Below are positions 44,654 to 54,183 of a DNA stretch of 64,000 nt, in pieces. The DNA is from Oscillospiraceae bacterium (GTDB taxonomy: Bacteria > Bacillota > Clostridia > Oscillospirales > WRJC01): positions 151,863-215,862 of the forward strand of contig WRHM01000003.1 in assembly GCA_009783265.1 (NCBI GenBank). The letters run 5' to 3'. The first letter of the stretch is position 1. The number at the start of each line of letters is the position of its first letter. The translations under genes and the position numbers were made by a program. The notes under the pieces were generated by a model that was not told the origin of the DNA, did not search any database, and worked only from the letters and a program-made list of their open reading frames with translations.

Positions 44654-44740
44654 ATGGGAAAATATATCAAATCAATATTGTTATATATAGCATATTTTAT
44701 TTTTTCATACTTTATATTTTTTATATCATCATGTATATGA
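44654..44740 (+). CDS. Short hydrophobic ORF (28 aa), possibly the N-terminal part of a frameshifted membrane protein
   Basis: GGTGAG lies 4 nt before this ATG. The product (MGKYIKSILLYIAYFIFSYF..., 28 aa) is one predicted membrane helix. Its stop TGA overlaps the ATG of the following membrane ORF (ATGA). Either the two are translationally coupled, or a single membrane protein has been split by a frameshift. Evidence is weak because both frames are hydrophobic here. Confidence 0.3.
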   Translation: MGKYIKSILLYIAYFIFSYFIFFISSCI

Positions 44741-45087
44741 GTGGTTATAAAAGAAACAATATATACGAAGAAAAGCCTATGAAAGAATTATTGATAACAA
44801 TATCAATATCAAGCCTGCTATTCGCGATAATAACTATAATATTTATGTCGGCTTACCCAATATATATCGCTTCTTTATTACACATGTTTCGCACTGGCGT
44901 AGTTTTTGAAAATCTTAGAGAAGATCCATTTCCAGAATATTATGATGATATTTATAATTATTTACGTATTGTAACAGCCTTTTTACAATCGATACTGTTT
45001 GGATTTAGTATGATTTTAGGATTTTATAAAGGTTATAAAAAGCGTAAAAAGGATAGGGAGGAAATACATGCTCAAAGTGTATCTTGA
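44737..45087 (+). CDS. Small uncharacterised membrane protein
   Basis: The chosen ATG overlaps the stop of a 28-codon hydrophobic ORF; the frame is open farther upstream but into the eda gene. The 116-aa product has hydrophobic segments near 20-45 (LLITISISSLLFAIITIIFMS) and 85-105 (FLQSILFGFSMILGFYKGY) and a basic end. It overlaps the start of the PIN-domain gene by 20 nt. No family is recognised. Possibly an immunity-like or accessory protein of the inserted segment, but there is no direct evidence. Confidence 0.5.
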   Translation: MSGYKRNNIYEEKPMKELLITISISSLLFAIITIIFMSAYPIYIASLLHMFRTGVVFENLREDPFPEYYDDIYNYLRIVTAFLQSILFGFSMILGFYKGYKKRKKDREEIHAQSVS

Positions 45088-45517
45088 CAACTGCTGTTAC
45101 GGCAGACCGTTTGACGATTTGTCACAGGAAAAAATTAGAAATGAAGCGACTGCAAAAATGTTTATTCAATCGCTGATAAAATATAAAAGTCTTTCGCTTT
45201 ATTCTTCGTATATGCTTTCGCTTGAAATAAATGAAAACCCTTTTGAAAATATTAAAGAACACATATTACATTTTTTAGATGATTATTCGGATTATTTTAT
45301 TAGCCGAGAACGGGAGAACGAAATGTTGCCACTCACAAATGAAATAATGGAAACGGGCATTAAACTAAAAGATGCCGTTCATTTAGCTTGTTCGATTGTT
45401 GCAGAGTGCGATTATTTCATAACAACAGATAAGCGCGTACTTAATTATAAAACAGACAAAATAAAGATAGTAAATCCAATTAATTTTGTTAATATATGGA
45501 GGGAACAATATGATTGA
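45068..45517 (+). CDS. PIN-domain ribonuclease toxin
   Basis: The 149-aa protein has the PIN fold with conserved acids: D7 in VYLDNCCYGRPFDD, E54 in SSYMLSLEINENP, D102 in LKDAVHLACSIVAECDYFITTDKRVL and a later DK pair. PIN toxins (VapC-like) cleave RNA in a metal-dependent way. GGGAGG lies 6 nt before the ATG. The antitoxin follows with an 8-nt overlap, so the toxin comes first, the reverse of most VapBC operons. Confidence 0.85.
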   Translation: MLKVYLDNCCYGRPFDDLSQEKIRNEATAKMFIQSLIKYKSLSLYSSYMLSLEINENPFENIKEHILHFLDDYSDYFISRERENEMLPLTNEIMETGIKLKDAVHLACSIVAECDYFITTDKRVLNYKTDKIKIVNPINFVNIWREQYD

Positions 45518-45749
45518 TAATATGCAAACTTCCGCTATTTTAAGTGCGGGTATGAAACTTTTACGAGAAAATCTGGGATTGATTGAAACGGAAATTTTTA
45601 TAGTCAGTATTAAAAACAAAGGTTTTGACTATACCGAATGGAGAGAAAATCTCTGGGAAGATATGACTGCGGAGGAATTATTTGCCAAAGCAGCGGAATT
45701 TGAACGGCAACACCCCGAACTTATCCCTAAGAACGCAAAATTTATATAA
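45510..45749 (+). CDS. Probable antitoxin of the PIN toxin
   Basis: The chosen ATG (45510) follows GGAGG with 5-nt spacing and overlaps the toxin end by 8 nt. The 79-aa product (MIDNMQTSAILSAGMKLLRENLGLIETEIFIV...EFERQHPELIPKNAKFI) is helical and acidic. It matches a small family usually encoded next to PIN-domain genes in Clostridia and Bacteroidetes. The helix-rich N-terminus may bind DNA, and the tail with E-F-E-R-Q may contact the toxin. The inference is mainly from position. Confidence 0.65.
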   Translation: MIDNMQTSAILSAGMKLLRENLGLIETEIFIVSIKNKGFDYTEWRENLWEDMTAEELFAKAAEFERQHPELIPKNAKFI

Positions 45750-45798
45750 TAGAATTTCCCAAATTAATATAAATATAAAAATACAGGAGGAAATATAT

Positions 45799-46821
45799 AT
45801 GCCAAAAGTAGTAACGTTCGGGGAGATCATGCTCAGGCTTGCCCCCGAAGGGTATTTAAGATTCACGCAGGCTGATAAACTCGGTGCGACATTCGGGGGT
45901 GGCGAGGCAAACATTGCTGTATCTCTCGCGCATTTCGGCGTTGACGCAATATTTGTCACAAAACTGCCAAATAACGATATAGGTCAGGCTGCCGTTAATT
46001 CTTTGCGCCGTTTCGGGGTCGATACAGGTAAAATCACACGCGGCGGGGCGAGAGTCGGGATTTATTATTTAGAAAAAGGCGCGAGCCAGAGAGCGTCAAA
46101 AGTTATATATGACAGGGCGGGTTCGTCAATCGCGGCGGCTTCGCCGGAAGATTTTGACTGGGAAGCTATATTTGATGGAGTAAAGTGGTTTCACTTTACA
46201 GGGATAACTCCGGCATTGGGCGGTAATCTTCCCGCAATCTGCGAACAGGCGTGCAAAATCGCGAAAAACAAAGATATAACAATAAGCTGCGATTTGAATT
46301 ACCGTAAAAATTTATGGTCGAAAGACTCTGCAAGAGAAATTATGGGCGGGCTTATGCAGTATGTTGACGTGTGTATCGCAAACGAAGAGGATGCGAGCGA
46401 CGTATTCGGCATAAAAGCCGCAAACACTGATATTTCCGGCGGAAAATTAAACCATGAGGGTTATAAAAGTGTCGCGCATCAGTTAAAAGAACGGTTCGGA
46501 TTCAAAAAAATCGCGATAACCCTGAGAGGGTCAGTATCAGCAAGCGATAATAACTGGGCGGGAATGCTCTACGACGGCGAAAATTATTATTTCTCGAAAA
46601 ATTATGCCATTCATATAATTGACCGCGTAGGCGGCGGCGACAGTTTCGGCGCGGGGCTGATATATTCGACGCTTGAGGGTAAATCCCCGCAGGACGCGCT
46701 TGAGTTTGCGGTTGCCGCAAGCTGTCTCAAACATACGATAGAAGGCGATTTTAATTTAGCTACGGCAGACGAGGTTGAAAAGTTAAGCGGCGGTGACGGC
46801 AGCGGCAGGGTTCAGAGATAA
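45799..46821 (+). CDS. kdgK: 2-dehydro-3-deoxygluconate kinase (KdgK-like, PfkB family)
   Basis: The start is ATG 45799 with AGGAGG 8-9 nt upstream; a longer frame runs back into the antitoxin gene. The 340-aa PfkB kinase has VVTFGEIMLRLAPEGY, the substrate motif TFGGGEANIAVSLAHFG, IAITLRGS and DRVGGGDSFGAGLIYS with the catalytic Asp. The N-terminal 'EIMLRLAP-G--R--QA' is characteristic of KDG kinases in uronate or galactarate degradation. With the aldolase upstream it completes the lower branch that converts KDG to pyruvate and glyceraldehyde-3-phosphate. Confidence 0.9.
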   Translation: MPKVVTFGEIMLRLAPEGYLRFTQADKLGATFGGGEANIAVSLAHFGVDAIFVTKLPNNDIGQAAVNSLRRFGVDTGKITRGGARVGIYYLEKGASQRASKVIYDRAGSSIAAASPEDFDWEAIFDGVKWFHFTGITPALGGNLPAICEQACKIAKNKDITISCDLNYRKNLWSKDSAREIMGGLMQYVDVCIANEEDASDVFGIKAANTDISGGKLNHEGYKSVAHQLKERFGFKKIAITLRGSVSASDNNWAGMLYDGENYYFSKNYAIHIIDRVGGGDSFGAGLIYSTLEGKSPQDALEFAVAASCLKHTIEGDFNLATADEVEKLSGGDGSGRVQR

Positions 46822-46831
46822 AAATTTAATT

Positions 46832-46853
46832 GCCCCCTTTCAAGAAAGGGGGC
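46832..46853 (+). terminator. Hairpin after kdgK
   Basis: GCCCCCTTTC (46832-46841) pairs with GAAAGGGGGC (46844-46853), 10 bp with a very tight loop. There is no T-run after it. The C-run/G-run composition matches one module of the larger palindromic repeats, so it may be a solo module that doubles as a transcription stop. Confidence 0.5.
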
Positions 46854-46904
46854 TTACCACCATGCGTTAATTTATAATAATTATAGCAGAAAGGACATAA
46901 AAAC

Positions 46905-47831
46905 ATGAAAAATATAGGCCGTCCGGTTAATATAATAAGCATCGGCGTTTCAGGCATAAATCAAAATCTTTGCAAATTGTTGCAATTAATTAAACAGGAA
47001 AGCAGCGAAAACGCTGACCTGATAGTTTTACCGGAGATGTGTCTGGGATACGGCATACAAAAAATGGACTGCGAAGCTATTATGAAAATGCGCGAAGCCG
47101 CTTTATTAAAAGGCGTATATATTATCTTTACTATTTTTCGTTATGGTGACAGAGACGAAAACGAAAACGAAAACGAAACTTACAATACGTCTGTATTGAT
47201 AGACCGTAAAGGAAATATAGCGGGAATTTACGATAAAGCTTTCCCGTTCTGGGGCGAAGGATTCTCTGACCCGCCGTGTTTGCCGGGCAAAGACGCTCCG
47301 GTATTTGAAACGGATTTCGGGAAAATCGGCATATCTATATGTTTTGACGTTAATTTTCCCGATGTTTATAAAAGACTTTCGGAACTTGGGGCTGAGCTTG
47401 TATTGTTTCCGAGCGGTTATTCGGCGGGAATAAGCCTTCAGGCACACGCTATAAATTATAATTATTATATCGTATCAAGCACTCTTGCGCCGGACTGTCT
47501 TGCGTATGACATTACCGGACGGGAGATATATTATCAGAAAACCCCGGGAGGAGTGAATATCAGCAGATTAACTCTCGACCTTGACCGCAGTATTTATCAT
47601 TTTGATTATAATATTGCGAAACGTGATAAACTGCTGAAAGAACATGCCGTTGAAATCGAACAAGACGTGTGTCTTGCCAGAGAAGCGTGGTTTACTCTCA
47701 GAGCATTAAAGCCCGGAGTAAGCGTCAAAAAATTGGCGGCTGACTACGGGCTTGAAGAACTTGCGCATTATAAAAAACGCATGAGAAACGAAATTGATAA
47801 ACTACGGGGCTTTTCTCTGGGAAATTTATGA
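46905..47831 (+). CDS. Carbon-nitrogen hydrolase (nitrilase superfamily)
   Basis: The 308-aa protein has the nitrilase-superfamily triad E44 (IVLPEMCLGYG), K111 (IYDKAFPF) and C146 (ISICFDVNFPDV), in the usual sandwich fold up to about 235. The C-terminal 70 residues are extra and helical (RDKLLKEHAVEIEQ...AHYKKRMRNEIDKLRG). Such enzymes hydrolyse amides or carbamoyl groups. The short insert of alternating Glu/Asn (ENENENE, 86-92) is unusual. The substrate is not predictable; it follows the KDG kinase in the same direction. Confidence 0.85.
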   Translation: MKNIGRPVNIISIGVSGINQNLCKLLQLIKQESSENADLIVLPEMCLGYGIQKMDCEAIMKMREAALLKGVYIIFTIFRYGDRDENENENETYNTSVLIDRKGNIAGIYDKAFPFWGEGFSDPPCLPGKDAPVFETDFGKIGISICFDVNFPDVYKRLSELGAELVLFPSGYSAGISLQAHAINYNYYIVSSTLAPDCLAYDITGREIYYQKTPGGVNISRLTLDLDRSIYHFDYNIAKRDKLLKEHAVEIEQDVCLAREAWFTLRALKPGVSVKKLAADYGLEELAHYKKRMRNEIDKLRGFSLGNL

Positions 47832-47849
47832 CTCATAATTTTAATTTAT

Positions 47850-49388
47850 TTATTTTGTCATTTCTTCTATTGTTTTTTCTATTGCGGTTTTTATACGCTC
47901 TTCTTTTTTCTCATAATTAGACACGAAATTATTTTGTGCCCTGTCGTATATATCCCTGAATATCCCGCTTATATCCGCCCAGTCATATACGCTTGCAAGG
48001 TCGTAAACACGGTTTTTTAAAATTATATCGAGCATTTCGACCGAACCTTCGTCGCGCACCAATTTATTTGTGACCGTCACGTCGTAAAAAGCGGGCATGA
48101 CATATTTTTGCGAGTAATATCCGAGCGCTTCTAAAATATTACCTGTGCGCTCAGGGTCTGTGTTTGTCTGCGGCACAAACAGATAAGTGATCCACCACTC
48201 TGAAGCTACGCTGTTATATCCCTCCTGCGACGCGTCAAGTTTCGGCGCGGGAAGTATTCCGAAATCCGCTTCCATTTCGCGCAGGTTCAAAGCCGTATAT
48301 AACTGATGATAGAAAAATAATGCCTGACTGTCACGGAATTTTGGCATAGTAAACTCAAAAAACGCGTTGCCGTAACCCGTCACGTCGCCTGTGTTCATGT
48401 TTGTGTTTTTGTCGCGCAATACGCTTATAACTGTATCTACGCCGCTTACAGTTCTTTCGTTGTTTACCGTCAAGACAGGCAAATCATCTTTATCTTTTAC
48501 TGTAAGCCGCTGCCCGCCGGATACAAGCGAATAAATAAGAGAGTGGCTTTCAGACATAATTCCGATCTGGTCTTTATATGTAATTTTATTGTCGCCGTCG
48601 AGGTCTTTTACTACGGCCCTGCACATTTCGCCAAGTTTATCCCATGTCCATGTGCCTTCTTTTACAAGTTTATACGGGTCTTCAAGATCAAATTCCTGTA
48701 TTAAATCTTTATTGGAGTAGATTACAACAGTACCGAACGCGCTGTAAAGAGATATATCCCCTACTACGGCGTAAAGTCTATTCGCAACTGATAATTCTTT
48801 GACTGATTTCTGGTCCCACCAGTTATTTGTCAGGTCAAGGCTCTGGATAGTTTTAAGATCAATCAGGGCGTTGGGCGTAGTAAGTATTTTGGGCATCTGG
48901 TAGCCAAGTATAAGCCCCGCGTCAAAATTATCGTCTCCTGCCATTATGCTTTTGAGAACAGTGTTGGCATGCGTGCTCCTGTCTGAATAGCTTACTCCCG
49001 GCGTAAGCGCAATTTCGATATTATACAATTCTTCGACGGCGCGGTTTCTTTTATACAGTGCGTCGTTGATCGGGTCGCCGTTTTCCGTTTCCGCGAAGAT
49101 TTCACTGTAAGTTACGGCTTTCCACGAGCCCTGATATGAATCAAAGCCGATCATGCGAAATTTATAGCCGTTATAGTCTGCTTCTATTGGAGTAAACGCT
49201 TCCTGTTGGGAATTATCAGTCGGAGGTTCTGTTGAATCTTCGGCGGCTATATTATTTTCGGGATTGCCGTTGTTTTTGTTTAAATCATTCGACTCGTCAG
49301 AACCCTTTGCTTCTTCTTTGCCGCACGATAATAAAATCAGCGTAAATATAGCAATTAATATTAATAATACAGTTAAAATACGTTTCAT
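47850..49388 (-). CDS. Extracellular solute-binding lipoprotein (ABC importer, family 1 type)
   Basis: The 512-aa product has a lipoprotein signal (MKRILTVLLILIAIFTLILLSC, C22) followed by an acidic Asn/Glu/Ser linker and a two-lobed binding-protein fold. Recognisable segments are EIFAETENGDPINDALYKRNRAVEELYNI near 90-120 (partly quoted), WWDQKSVKELSVANRLYAVVGD, GTWTWDKL and DLDGDNKITYKDQIGI, typical of large oligosaccharide-binding proteins of Clostridia. No permease or ATPase genes are adjacent, so the partner importer must lie elsewhere. A perfect -35/-10 pair lies upstream at 49438-49466. Confidence 0.85.
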   Translation of the reverse strand: MKRILTVLLILIAIFTLILLSCGKEEAKGSDESNDLNKNNGNPENNIAAEDSTEPPTDNSQQEAFTPIEADYNGYKFRMIGFDSYQGSWKAVTYSEIFAETENGDPINDALYKRNRAVEELYNIEIALTPGVSYSDRSTHANTVLKSIMAGDDNFDAGLILGYQMPKILTTPNALIDLKTIQSLDLTNNWWDQKSVKELSVANRLYAVVGDISLYSAFGTVVIYSNKDLIQEFDLEDPYKLVKEGTWTWDKLGEMCRAVVKDLDGDNKITYKDQIGIMSESHSLIYSLVSGGQRLTVKDKDDLPVLTVNNERTVSGVDTVISVLRDKNTNMNTGDVTGYGNAFFEFTMPKFRDSQALFFYHQLYTALNLREMEADFGILPAPKLDASQEGYNSVASEWWITYLFVPQTNTDPERTGNILEALGYYSQKYVMPAFYDVTVTNKLVRDEGSVEMLDIILKNRVYDLASVYDWADISGIFRDIYDRAQNNFVSNYEKKEERIKTAIEKTIEEMTK

Positions 49389-49437
49389 AAAAAGTCTCCT
49401 AAATAATTCAAATTAAATAAAAAAATAAATTATTATA

Positions 49438-49466
49438 ATTATATATTATTTATATTATTGTGTCAA
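49438..49466 (-). promoter_or_regulatory. Predicted sigma-A promoter of the solute-binding protein gene
   Basis: On the minus strand consensus TTGACA (49461-49466) and TATAAT (49438-49443) are spaced 17 nt apart. The start codon lies about 50 nt downstream, after an AGGAG site. Confidence 0.78.
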
Positions 49467-49496
49467 CCATAAAACAGTAAAATTTAGTACTCGCAC

Positions 49497-49525
49497 TTGA
49501 CAAAAAAAATTTTAAAGAGTAAAAT
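49497..49525 (+). promoter_or_regulatory. Predicted sigma-A promoter of the gcv operon
   Basis: TTGACA (49497-49502) and TAAAAT (49520-49525) have 17-nt spacing. The leader to gcvT is only about 40 nt, too short for a glycine riboswitch, and no riboswitch-like sequence is seen. Confidence 0.75.
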
Positions 49526-49572
49526 ATATTTTATGATTTTTTGTTTTATTAAATTAAAATAAGGAGGAATTT

Positions 49573-50682
49573 TTGTTGTTAATGCGAACGCCGCTTTACG
49601 AAACCCACCAAAATCTCGGGGCGAAAATAGTAGATTTCGGCGGCTGGGAAATGCCGCTGCAATATACTTCAATAATCGAAGAACACTTGAATACACGCGA
49701 GAAAGCCGGATTATTTGATGTTTCACACATGGGCGAAATCACAATAAAAGGCTATGCCGCAAAAGATATTCTGAACAGGCTTATTACGCATGACTTAAAT
49801 TTATTGCCGACGAAAAAAATAGCATATTCGTTTATCATGAATGAAAACGGGGGCGTTGTTGACGATCTGCTTGTTTATAAAATAAACGGCGACGAGTTTT
49901 TTCTCGTCGTGAACGCCTCAAACACAGATAAAGATTATAAGTGGCTTAAAGAAAAAACGGCTGGGATTTCAGACGTTAAAGTAATAAATCAATCTAAAGA
50001 ATACGGACAGATTGCAATACAGGGGCCTTTGGCTCAGACAATACTTCAAAAGCTTACGGGATTTAATCTTAGTAAAATCGGGTTTTTCGCGTTTGATTAT
50101 ATAAAAGTTTGTGACATAGACGCGATTGTGTCAAGAACAGGATATACAGGCGAGGACGGATTTGAGATTTACTGCCGGCAATCGCATACCAAAGAAATAT
50201 GGAACGAAATTATTATTGCTGGCAAAAACGAGGGCATAAAACCTGTAGGTTTAGGCGCGAGGGACACTTTAAGATTTGAAAGCGCGCTTCCGTTATACGG
50301 TCATGAACTCAGCGATAATATTACCCCGATTGAAGCGGGTCTGAAATTTTTTGTAAATCTTCAAAAAGAAGATTTTATCGGGAAAGATATATTAAAAAAG
50401 CAGGCTGACAAAAGTACTCAAAAGCGTTTAACGGGAATTGAGCTTATAGACAGAGGGATTCCAAGAGACGGTTACAGGGTCGAAAAAGACGGCGTTGACA
50501 TAGGCTATATAACAAGCGGGACTTATTCGCCAACGTTTAAGAAAGGCCTTGCGATGGCAATGCTTTCAAATTCACCGGATATAATACAGCCGGACAGTCA
50601 GGTTGACGTTATAATAAGAGATAAAAAAATAAAAGCCAAAACAGTAAATTTGCCTTTTTATAAAAAGAAAAGAAGAATATAA
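49573..50682 (+). CDS. gcvT: Glycine cleavage system T protein (aminomethyltransferase)
   Basis: AAGGAGG precedes a TTG (49573) at 5-nt spacing; a second TTG (49576) or the ATG at 49582 are alternatives and differ by three residues. The 369-aa protein has RTPLYETHQNLGAKIVDFGGWEMPLQY, VSHMGEI, the folate-site residues in YTGEDGFEIYC and LGARDTLRFESALPLYGHEL. It transfers the methylene group from the aminomethyl-lipoyl H protein to tetrahydrofolate and releases ammonia. First gene of gcvT-H-PA-PB. Confidence 0.96.
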   Translation: MLLMRTPLYETHQNLGAKIVDFGGWEMPLQYTSIIEEHLNTREKAGLFDVSHMGEITIKGYAAKDILNRLITHDLNLLPTKKIAYSFIMNENGGVVDDLLVYKINGDEFFLVVNASNTDKDYKWLKEKTAGISDVKVINQSKEYGQIAIQGPLAQTILQKLTGFNLSKIGFFAFDYIKVCDIDAIVSRTGYTGEDGFEIYCRQSHTKEIWNEIIIAGKNEGIKPVGLGARDTLRFESALPLYGHELSDNITPIEAGLKFFVNLQKEDFIGKDILKKQADKSTQKRLTGIELIDRGIPRDGYRVEKDGVDIGYITSGTYSPTFKKGLAMAMLSNSPDIIQPDSQVDVIIRDKKIKAKTVNLPFYKKKRRI

Positions 50683-50710
50683 AAATATATATAAAATCAG
50701 GAGAGATGTT

Positions 50711-51088
50711 ATGTTTATTAAATTTACACAAAAACACGAATGGGTAAAATCCGAAGGCAAAACGGCTTATATCGGCATAAGCGATTTTGCGCAGAACGCC
50801 CTCGGCGATATTGTTTTTGTCGAACTCCCCCAAACAGGCGCAAAATTAGAATCCGGAAAAGCGTTTGGCTCGGTTGAATCCGTTAAGGCTGTTTCTGAAA
50901 TTTACGCGCCCGTATCAGGCACAGTCACAGAAGTCAACAGTGAACTCGAAGACGCTCCGGAATTATTAAACGCAGACGCTTATGAATCATGGATTGTAAA
51001 AATTGAACTTGACGCAAATTCAGAAACAGAATTAGATTCGCTTATGAATGAAGAAGAATACGGGGAGTTTTGCAAAAATGAATCATAA
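50711..51088 (+). CDS. gcvH: Glycine cleavage system H protein
   Basis: The 125-aa product has the lipoyl attachment lysine K59 in FGSVESVKAVSEIYAPVSG, with the usual KHEWVK start and the PELLNADAYESWIVKI close. It shuttles the aminomethyl group between P, T and L proteins. GGAGAG lies upstream. Its 3' end overlaps gcvPA by 11 nt. The lipoamide dehydrogenase (L protein) is not in this operon. Confidence 0.96.
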   Translation: MFIKFTQKHEWVKSEGKTAYIGISDFAQNALGDIVFVELPQTGAKLESGKAFGSVESVKAVSEIYAPVSGTVTEVNSELEDAPELLNADAYESWIVKIELDANSETELDSLMNEEEYGEFCKNES

Positions 51089-52460
51089 AAATCAAAAAGA
51101 TTATTATACGAGCAGTTATATTCCCAATACGAAAGATGGACAGAATGAAATGTTTGATATTATGGGGATCAATTCTGTCGAAGAGCTATTTTCCGATATA
51201 CCCAACGAATTAAAGTTGCATAGAGACCTTGCGCTTCCCAAGACTATGAGCGAACCTGAACTCTTAAAGCACATGAAAAATCTTGCGGCGCAAAACGTGA
51301 ACTGTGACACTCATATATGTTTTATGGGCGGCGGAATTTACGATCACTTTATTCCCGCCGTAATAAATCAGATAACCGGACGGCAGGAATTTTATTCTGC
51401 ATATACGCCTTATCAGGCCGAAATAAGTCAGGGGACATTACAGGCAATCTTTGAGTATCAAAGCATGATTTGCAGATTAACAGGCATGGATGTATCCAAT
51501 GCTTCGGTTTATGACGGAGCGACGGCATGCGCTGAGGCTATGCTTACGGCGTATAATATAACCGGACGGACAGATATAATTATTGCCGGGCGAATCAATC
51601 CGCAATATGCCGAAACCTGCGAAACTTACGCGAAATACAGGGGCATAAATATAATCAAATCGCCTTTTGCCCCTGAAACGGGAACCGTTTCAATGCAATA
51701 TTTTAATCAGGCAATAACAGAGAATTGTGCGGCTGTAATAGTCCAAACCCCGAATTTTTTCGGGTTAATCGAAGATTTGGGAGAGATAAGCAAAACCGCG
51801 AAAAATAAAGGCGCATTGCTTATAACATGCGTTGACCCGATTTCACTGGGATTACTGGAGCCTCCCGCTTCGTTTGGCGCGGATATTGTCGTCGGCGAAG
51901 GGCAATCTCTCGGCAACTCTATGAATTTCGGTGGTCCCGGATTCGGATTTTTTGCGTGCAGGAATGATTACATGCGTAAAATGCCCGGAAGGATAGTCGG
52001 CGAAACTGCTGATTCAAATAATAACCGGGGGTTTATACTTACGCTTCAGGCAAGAGAACAGCATATCCGCCGGGAAAAAGCGCTCTCTAATATATGCACG
52101 AATCAAGCTCTGTGCGCTCTTGCCGCCACGGTTTATATGAGCGTTATGGGGAAAGCCGGAATTAAAAAAGTTGCTGATTTGTGTATTCAAAAATCGCATT
52201 ATATGTATAAGAAACTTATTGACACAGGCAAATTTAAACCGAAATTTTCCGCTCCGTTTTTCAAAGAATTTGTTCTTGAATATAATGGCGGCGATATAAA
52301 AGCCATGAATAACAAAATGTTGCAGGCAGGTTTTATGCCGGGGATTAATCTGACTAATATCGGGCTTGATAATTGTATGCTGATTGCTGTCACGGAAAAA
52401 AGAACTGTTGACGAAATCGACGCATATACAGAATATATAAAGAAAGCTGGTGAAATCTGA
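51078..52460 (+). CDS. gcvPA: Glycine dehydrogenase (decarboxylating) subunit 1
   Basis: The chosen start ATG 51078 has GGGGAG 10 nt upstream; a more distal in-frame ATG lies within gcvH. The 460-aa protein contains [59 protein letters not shown] (partly quoted), [14 protein letters not shown] and [12 protein letters not shown]. It is the alpha half of the split P protein found in Firmicutes, which with GcvPB decarboxylates glycine using pyridoxal phosphate. The one-base overlap with gcvPB ensures equal synthesis. Confidence 0.96.
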   Translation: MNHKNQKDYYTSSYIPNTKDGQNEMFDIMGINSVEELFSDIPNELKLHRDLALPKTMSEPELLKHMKNLAAQNVNCDTHICFMGGGIYDHFIPAVINQITGRQEFYSAYTPYQAEISQGTLQAIFEYQSMICRLTGMDVSNASVYDGATACAEAMLTAYNITGRTDIIIAGRINPQYAETCETYAKYRGINIIKSPFAPETGTVSMQYFNQAITENCAAVIVQTPNFFGLIEDLGEISKTAKNKGALLITCVDPISLGLLEPPASFGADIVVGEGQSLGNSMNFGGPGFGFFACRNDYMRKMPGRIVGETADSNNNRGFILTLQAREQHIRREKALSNICTNQALCALAATVYMSVMGKAGIKKVADLCIQKSHYMYKKLIDTGKFKPKFSAPFFKEFVLEYNGGDIKAMNNKMLQAGFMPGINLTNIGLDNCMLIAVTEKRTVDEIDAYTEYIKKAGEI

Positions 52461-53923
52461 TGGGTAAAAATAAAGTAATATTTGAAAAAAGCGTAAATAA
52501 CAGGATTGCGTATAGTCTGCCTGAATGCGACGTTCCGGAGCATAACCTAAATAAATATATACCGGACAAGTTTTTGCGTGTAAATTCAGCTGAACTTCCC
52601 GAAATGAGCGAAATCGATGTTTTGCGGCATTTTATCGGGCTTTCAAATAAAAACCACGGGGTTTTATCCGGAATTTACCCGTTGGGGTCGTGCACGATGA
52701 AATATAATCCCGCAATCAACGAAGAACTGGCGAAACTTGCCGGATTTACTGATATTCACCCATTTATAGGCGACGAAAATTCACAGGGAAGCCTAAAATT
52801 GATATATGAATTGCAAAAAATGCTTTCGGAAATCACCGGAATGCACGCTTTTTCTTTACAGCCCGCGGCGGGCGCACACGGCGAACTTTCCGGATTAATG
52901 ATTATAAAAGCTTATCATGAAAAAAGCAAAGAATATAACAGGACAAAAATTTTAGTTCCCGACAGCGCGCACGGAACAAATCCCGCATCTGTGAGTATGG
53001 CGGGTTTTGAAACGGTGCAAATCAAGTCGGACGCATCCGGAAACGTCGATATTGACGATTTACGCGCAAGCATAGACGATAAACTTGCCGGACTGATGCT
53101 CACGAATCCAAATACACTGGGTTTATTTGAAGTTAATATCAAAAATATCGCCGAAATCGTTCATGAGGCGGGCGGGCTTTTATATTACGACGGCGCAAAC
53201 CAGAACGCTATTATGGGTATATCAAGGCCGGGAGACATGGGATTTGATGTAATGCATTTAAATCTCCATAAAACGTTTTCCACTCCCCATGGCGGAGGCG
53301 GACCCGGTTCAGGCCCTGTCGGGGTGTCAGAGCGGCTCGCGCCATTTCTCCCCTGCCCTGAAATATATGCTGATAACGACGGTAAAATCCGGCTTAATTA
53401 CGACATGCCTGATTCTATCGGGAGAGTCCGGTCTTTCTACGGTAATTTCGGCGTTATGGTTAAAGCATACGCGTATATTTTATCTATGGGAGCGCATGGG
53501 GTAAAATCCGTTTCGGAAAATGCCGTGTTAAACGCCAATTATTTAATGTTTAAATTAAAAGAATTTATGAAAATCGAATATGACAGAAAATGCATGCATG
53601 AATTTGTCGCCACAGGCGCGCCGCTTAAAGAAAAAGGCGTCAGTACGCTTGACGTCGCAAAGAGATTGCTTGATTTTTCGGTTCATGCTCCAACGGTATA
53701 TTTTCCGCTTATTGTCAAAGAAGCAATGATGTTCGAGCCGACTGAAACAGAGAGCAAAGAATCGCTTGACGAGTTTGTTGAAATCATGCGGGATATTATA
53801 AAAGAAGCAGACGAAAATCCGGAATATTTAAAAACCGCCCCGCATAATACGTCTGTTGGCAGACTTGACGACGTAAAAGCGGCAAGAAAACCGATATTGG
53901 CATGGAATAGTGACAAAGAATAA
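52460..53923 (+). CDS. gcvPB: Glycine dehydrogenase (decarboxylating) subunit 2
   Basis: The 487-aa product is the beta half of the P protein. It carries the pyridoxal phosphate lysine in [17 protein letters not shown] (near 272), [42 protein letters not shown] and the C-terminal [18 protein letters not shown]. The start overlaps the gcvPA stop (TGATG). This closes the operon; no clear strong hairpin follows before the tRNA gene. Confidence 0.96.
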   Translation: MGKNKVIFEKSVNNRIAYSLPECDVPEHNLNKYIPDKFLRVNSAELPEMSEIDVLRHFIGLSNKNHGVLSGIYPLGSCTMKYNPAINEELAKLAGFTDIHPFIGDENSQGSLKLIYELQKMLSEITGMHAFSLQPAAGAHGELSGLMIIKAYHEKSKEYNRTKILVPDSAHGTNPASVSMAGFETVQIKSDASGNVDIDDLRASIDDKLAGLMLTNPNTLGLFEVNIKNIAEIVHEAGGLLYYDGANQNAIMGISRPGDMGFDVMHLNLHKTFSTPHGGGGPGSGPVGVSERLAPFLPCPEIYADNDGKIRLNYDMPDSIGRVRSFYGNFGVMVKAYAYILSMGAHGVKSVSENAVLNANYLMFKLKEFMKIEYDRKCMHEFVATGAPLKEKGVSTLDVAKRLLDFSVHAPTVYFPLIVKEAMMFEPTETESKESLDEFVEIMRDIIKEADENPEYLKTAPHNTSVGRLDDVKAARKPILAWNSDKE

Positions 53924-54105
53924 ATTAAAAAAATTTAATGGCGCGGATAGTTTAGATATTATTTTGGCAGTCTGGATATTGTAGATTTTTTTATTATTGT
54001 TTAATTGTTTTAGTGAATAAAATTTATTTATATTGTGTTAATTCGGCATTTTTAACCGAGACTTAAATTGAAATAAAAATTTTAATTGAAAAAGTTTTCA
54101 AACTC

Positions 54106-54134
54106 TTGACTTTTAATTAAGTATATGTTATAAT
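54106..54134 (+). promoter_or_regulatory. Predicted promoter of tRNA-Ser
   Basis: TTGACT (54106-54111) and TATAAT (54129-54134) are 17 nt apart, about 50 nt ahead of the tRNA. The preceding gap from gcvPB (about 180 nt) shows no other feature. Confidence 0.8.
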
Positions 54135-54183
54135 ATTTCACACTTATAAAATGAATATAAAATATTATTCACTAAAAAATTAC

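Noticed and set aside
45682..45798. N-terminal extension of kdgK
   Set aside because: The extension runs through the antitoxin gene and is low-complexity; ATG 45799 has AGGAGG and fits the family start.
49389..49572. Glycine riboswitch ahead of gcvT
   Set aside because: The predicted leader is only about 40 nt and no conserved riboswitch core is visible.
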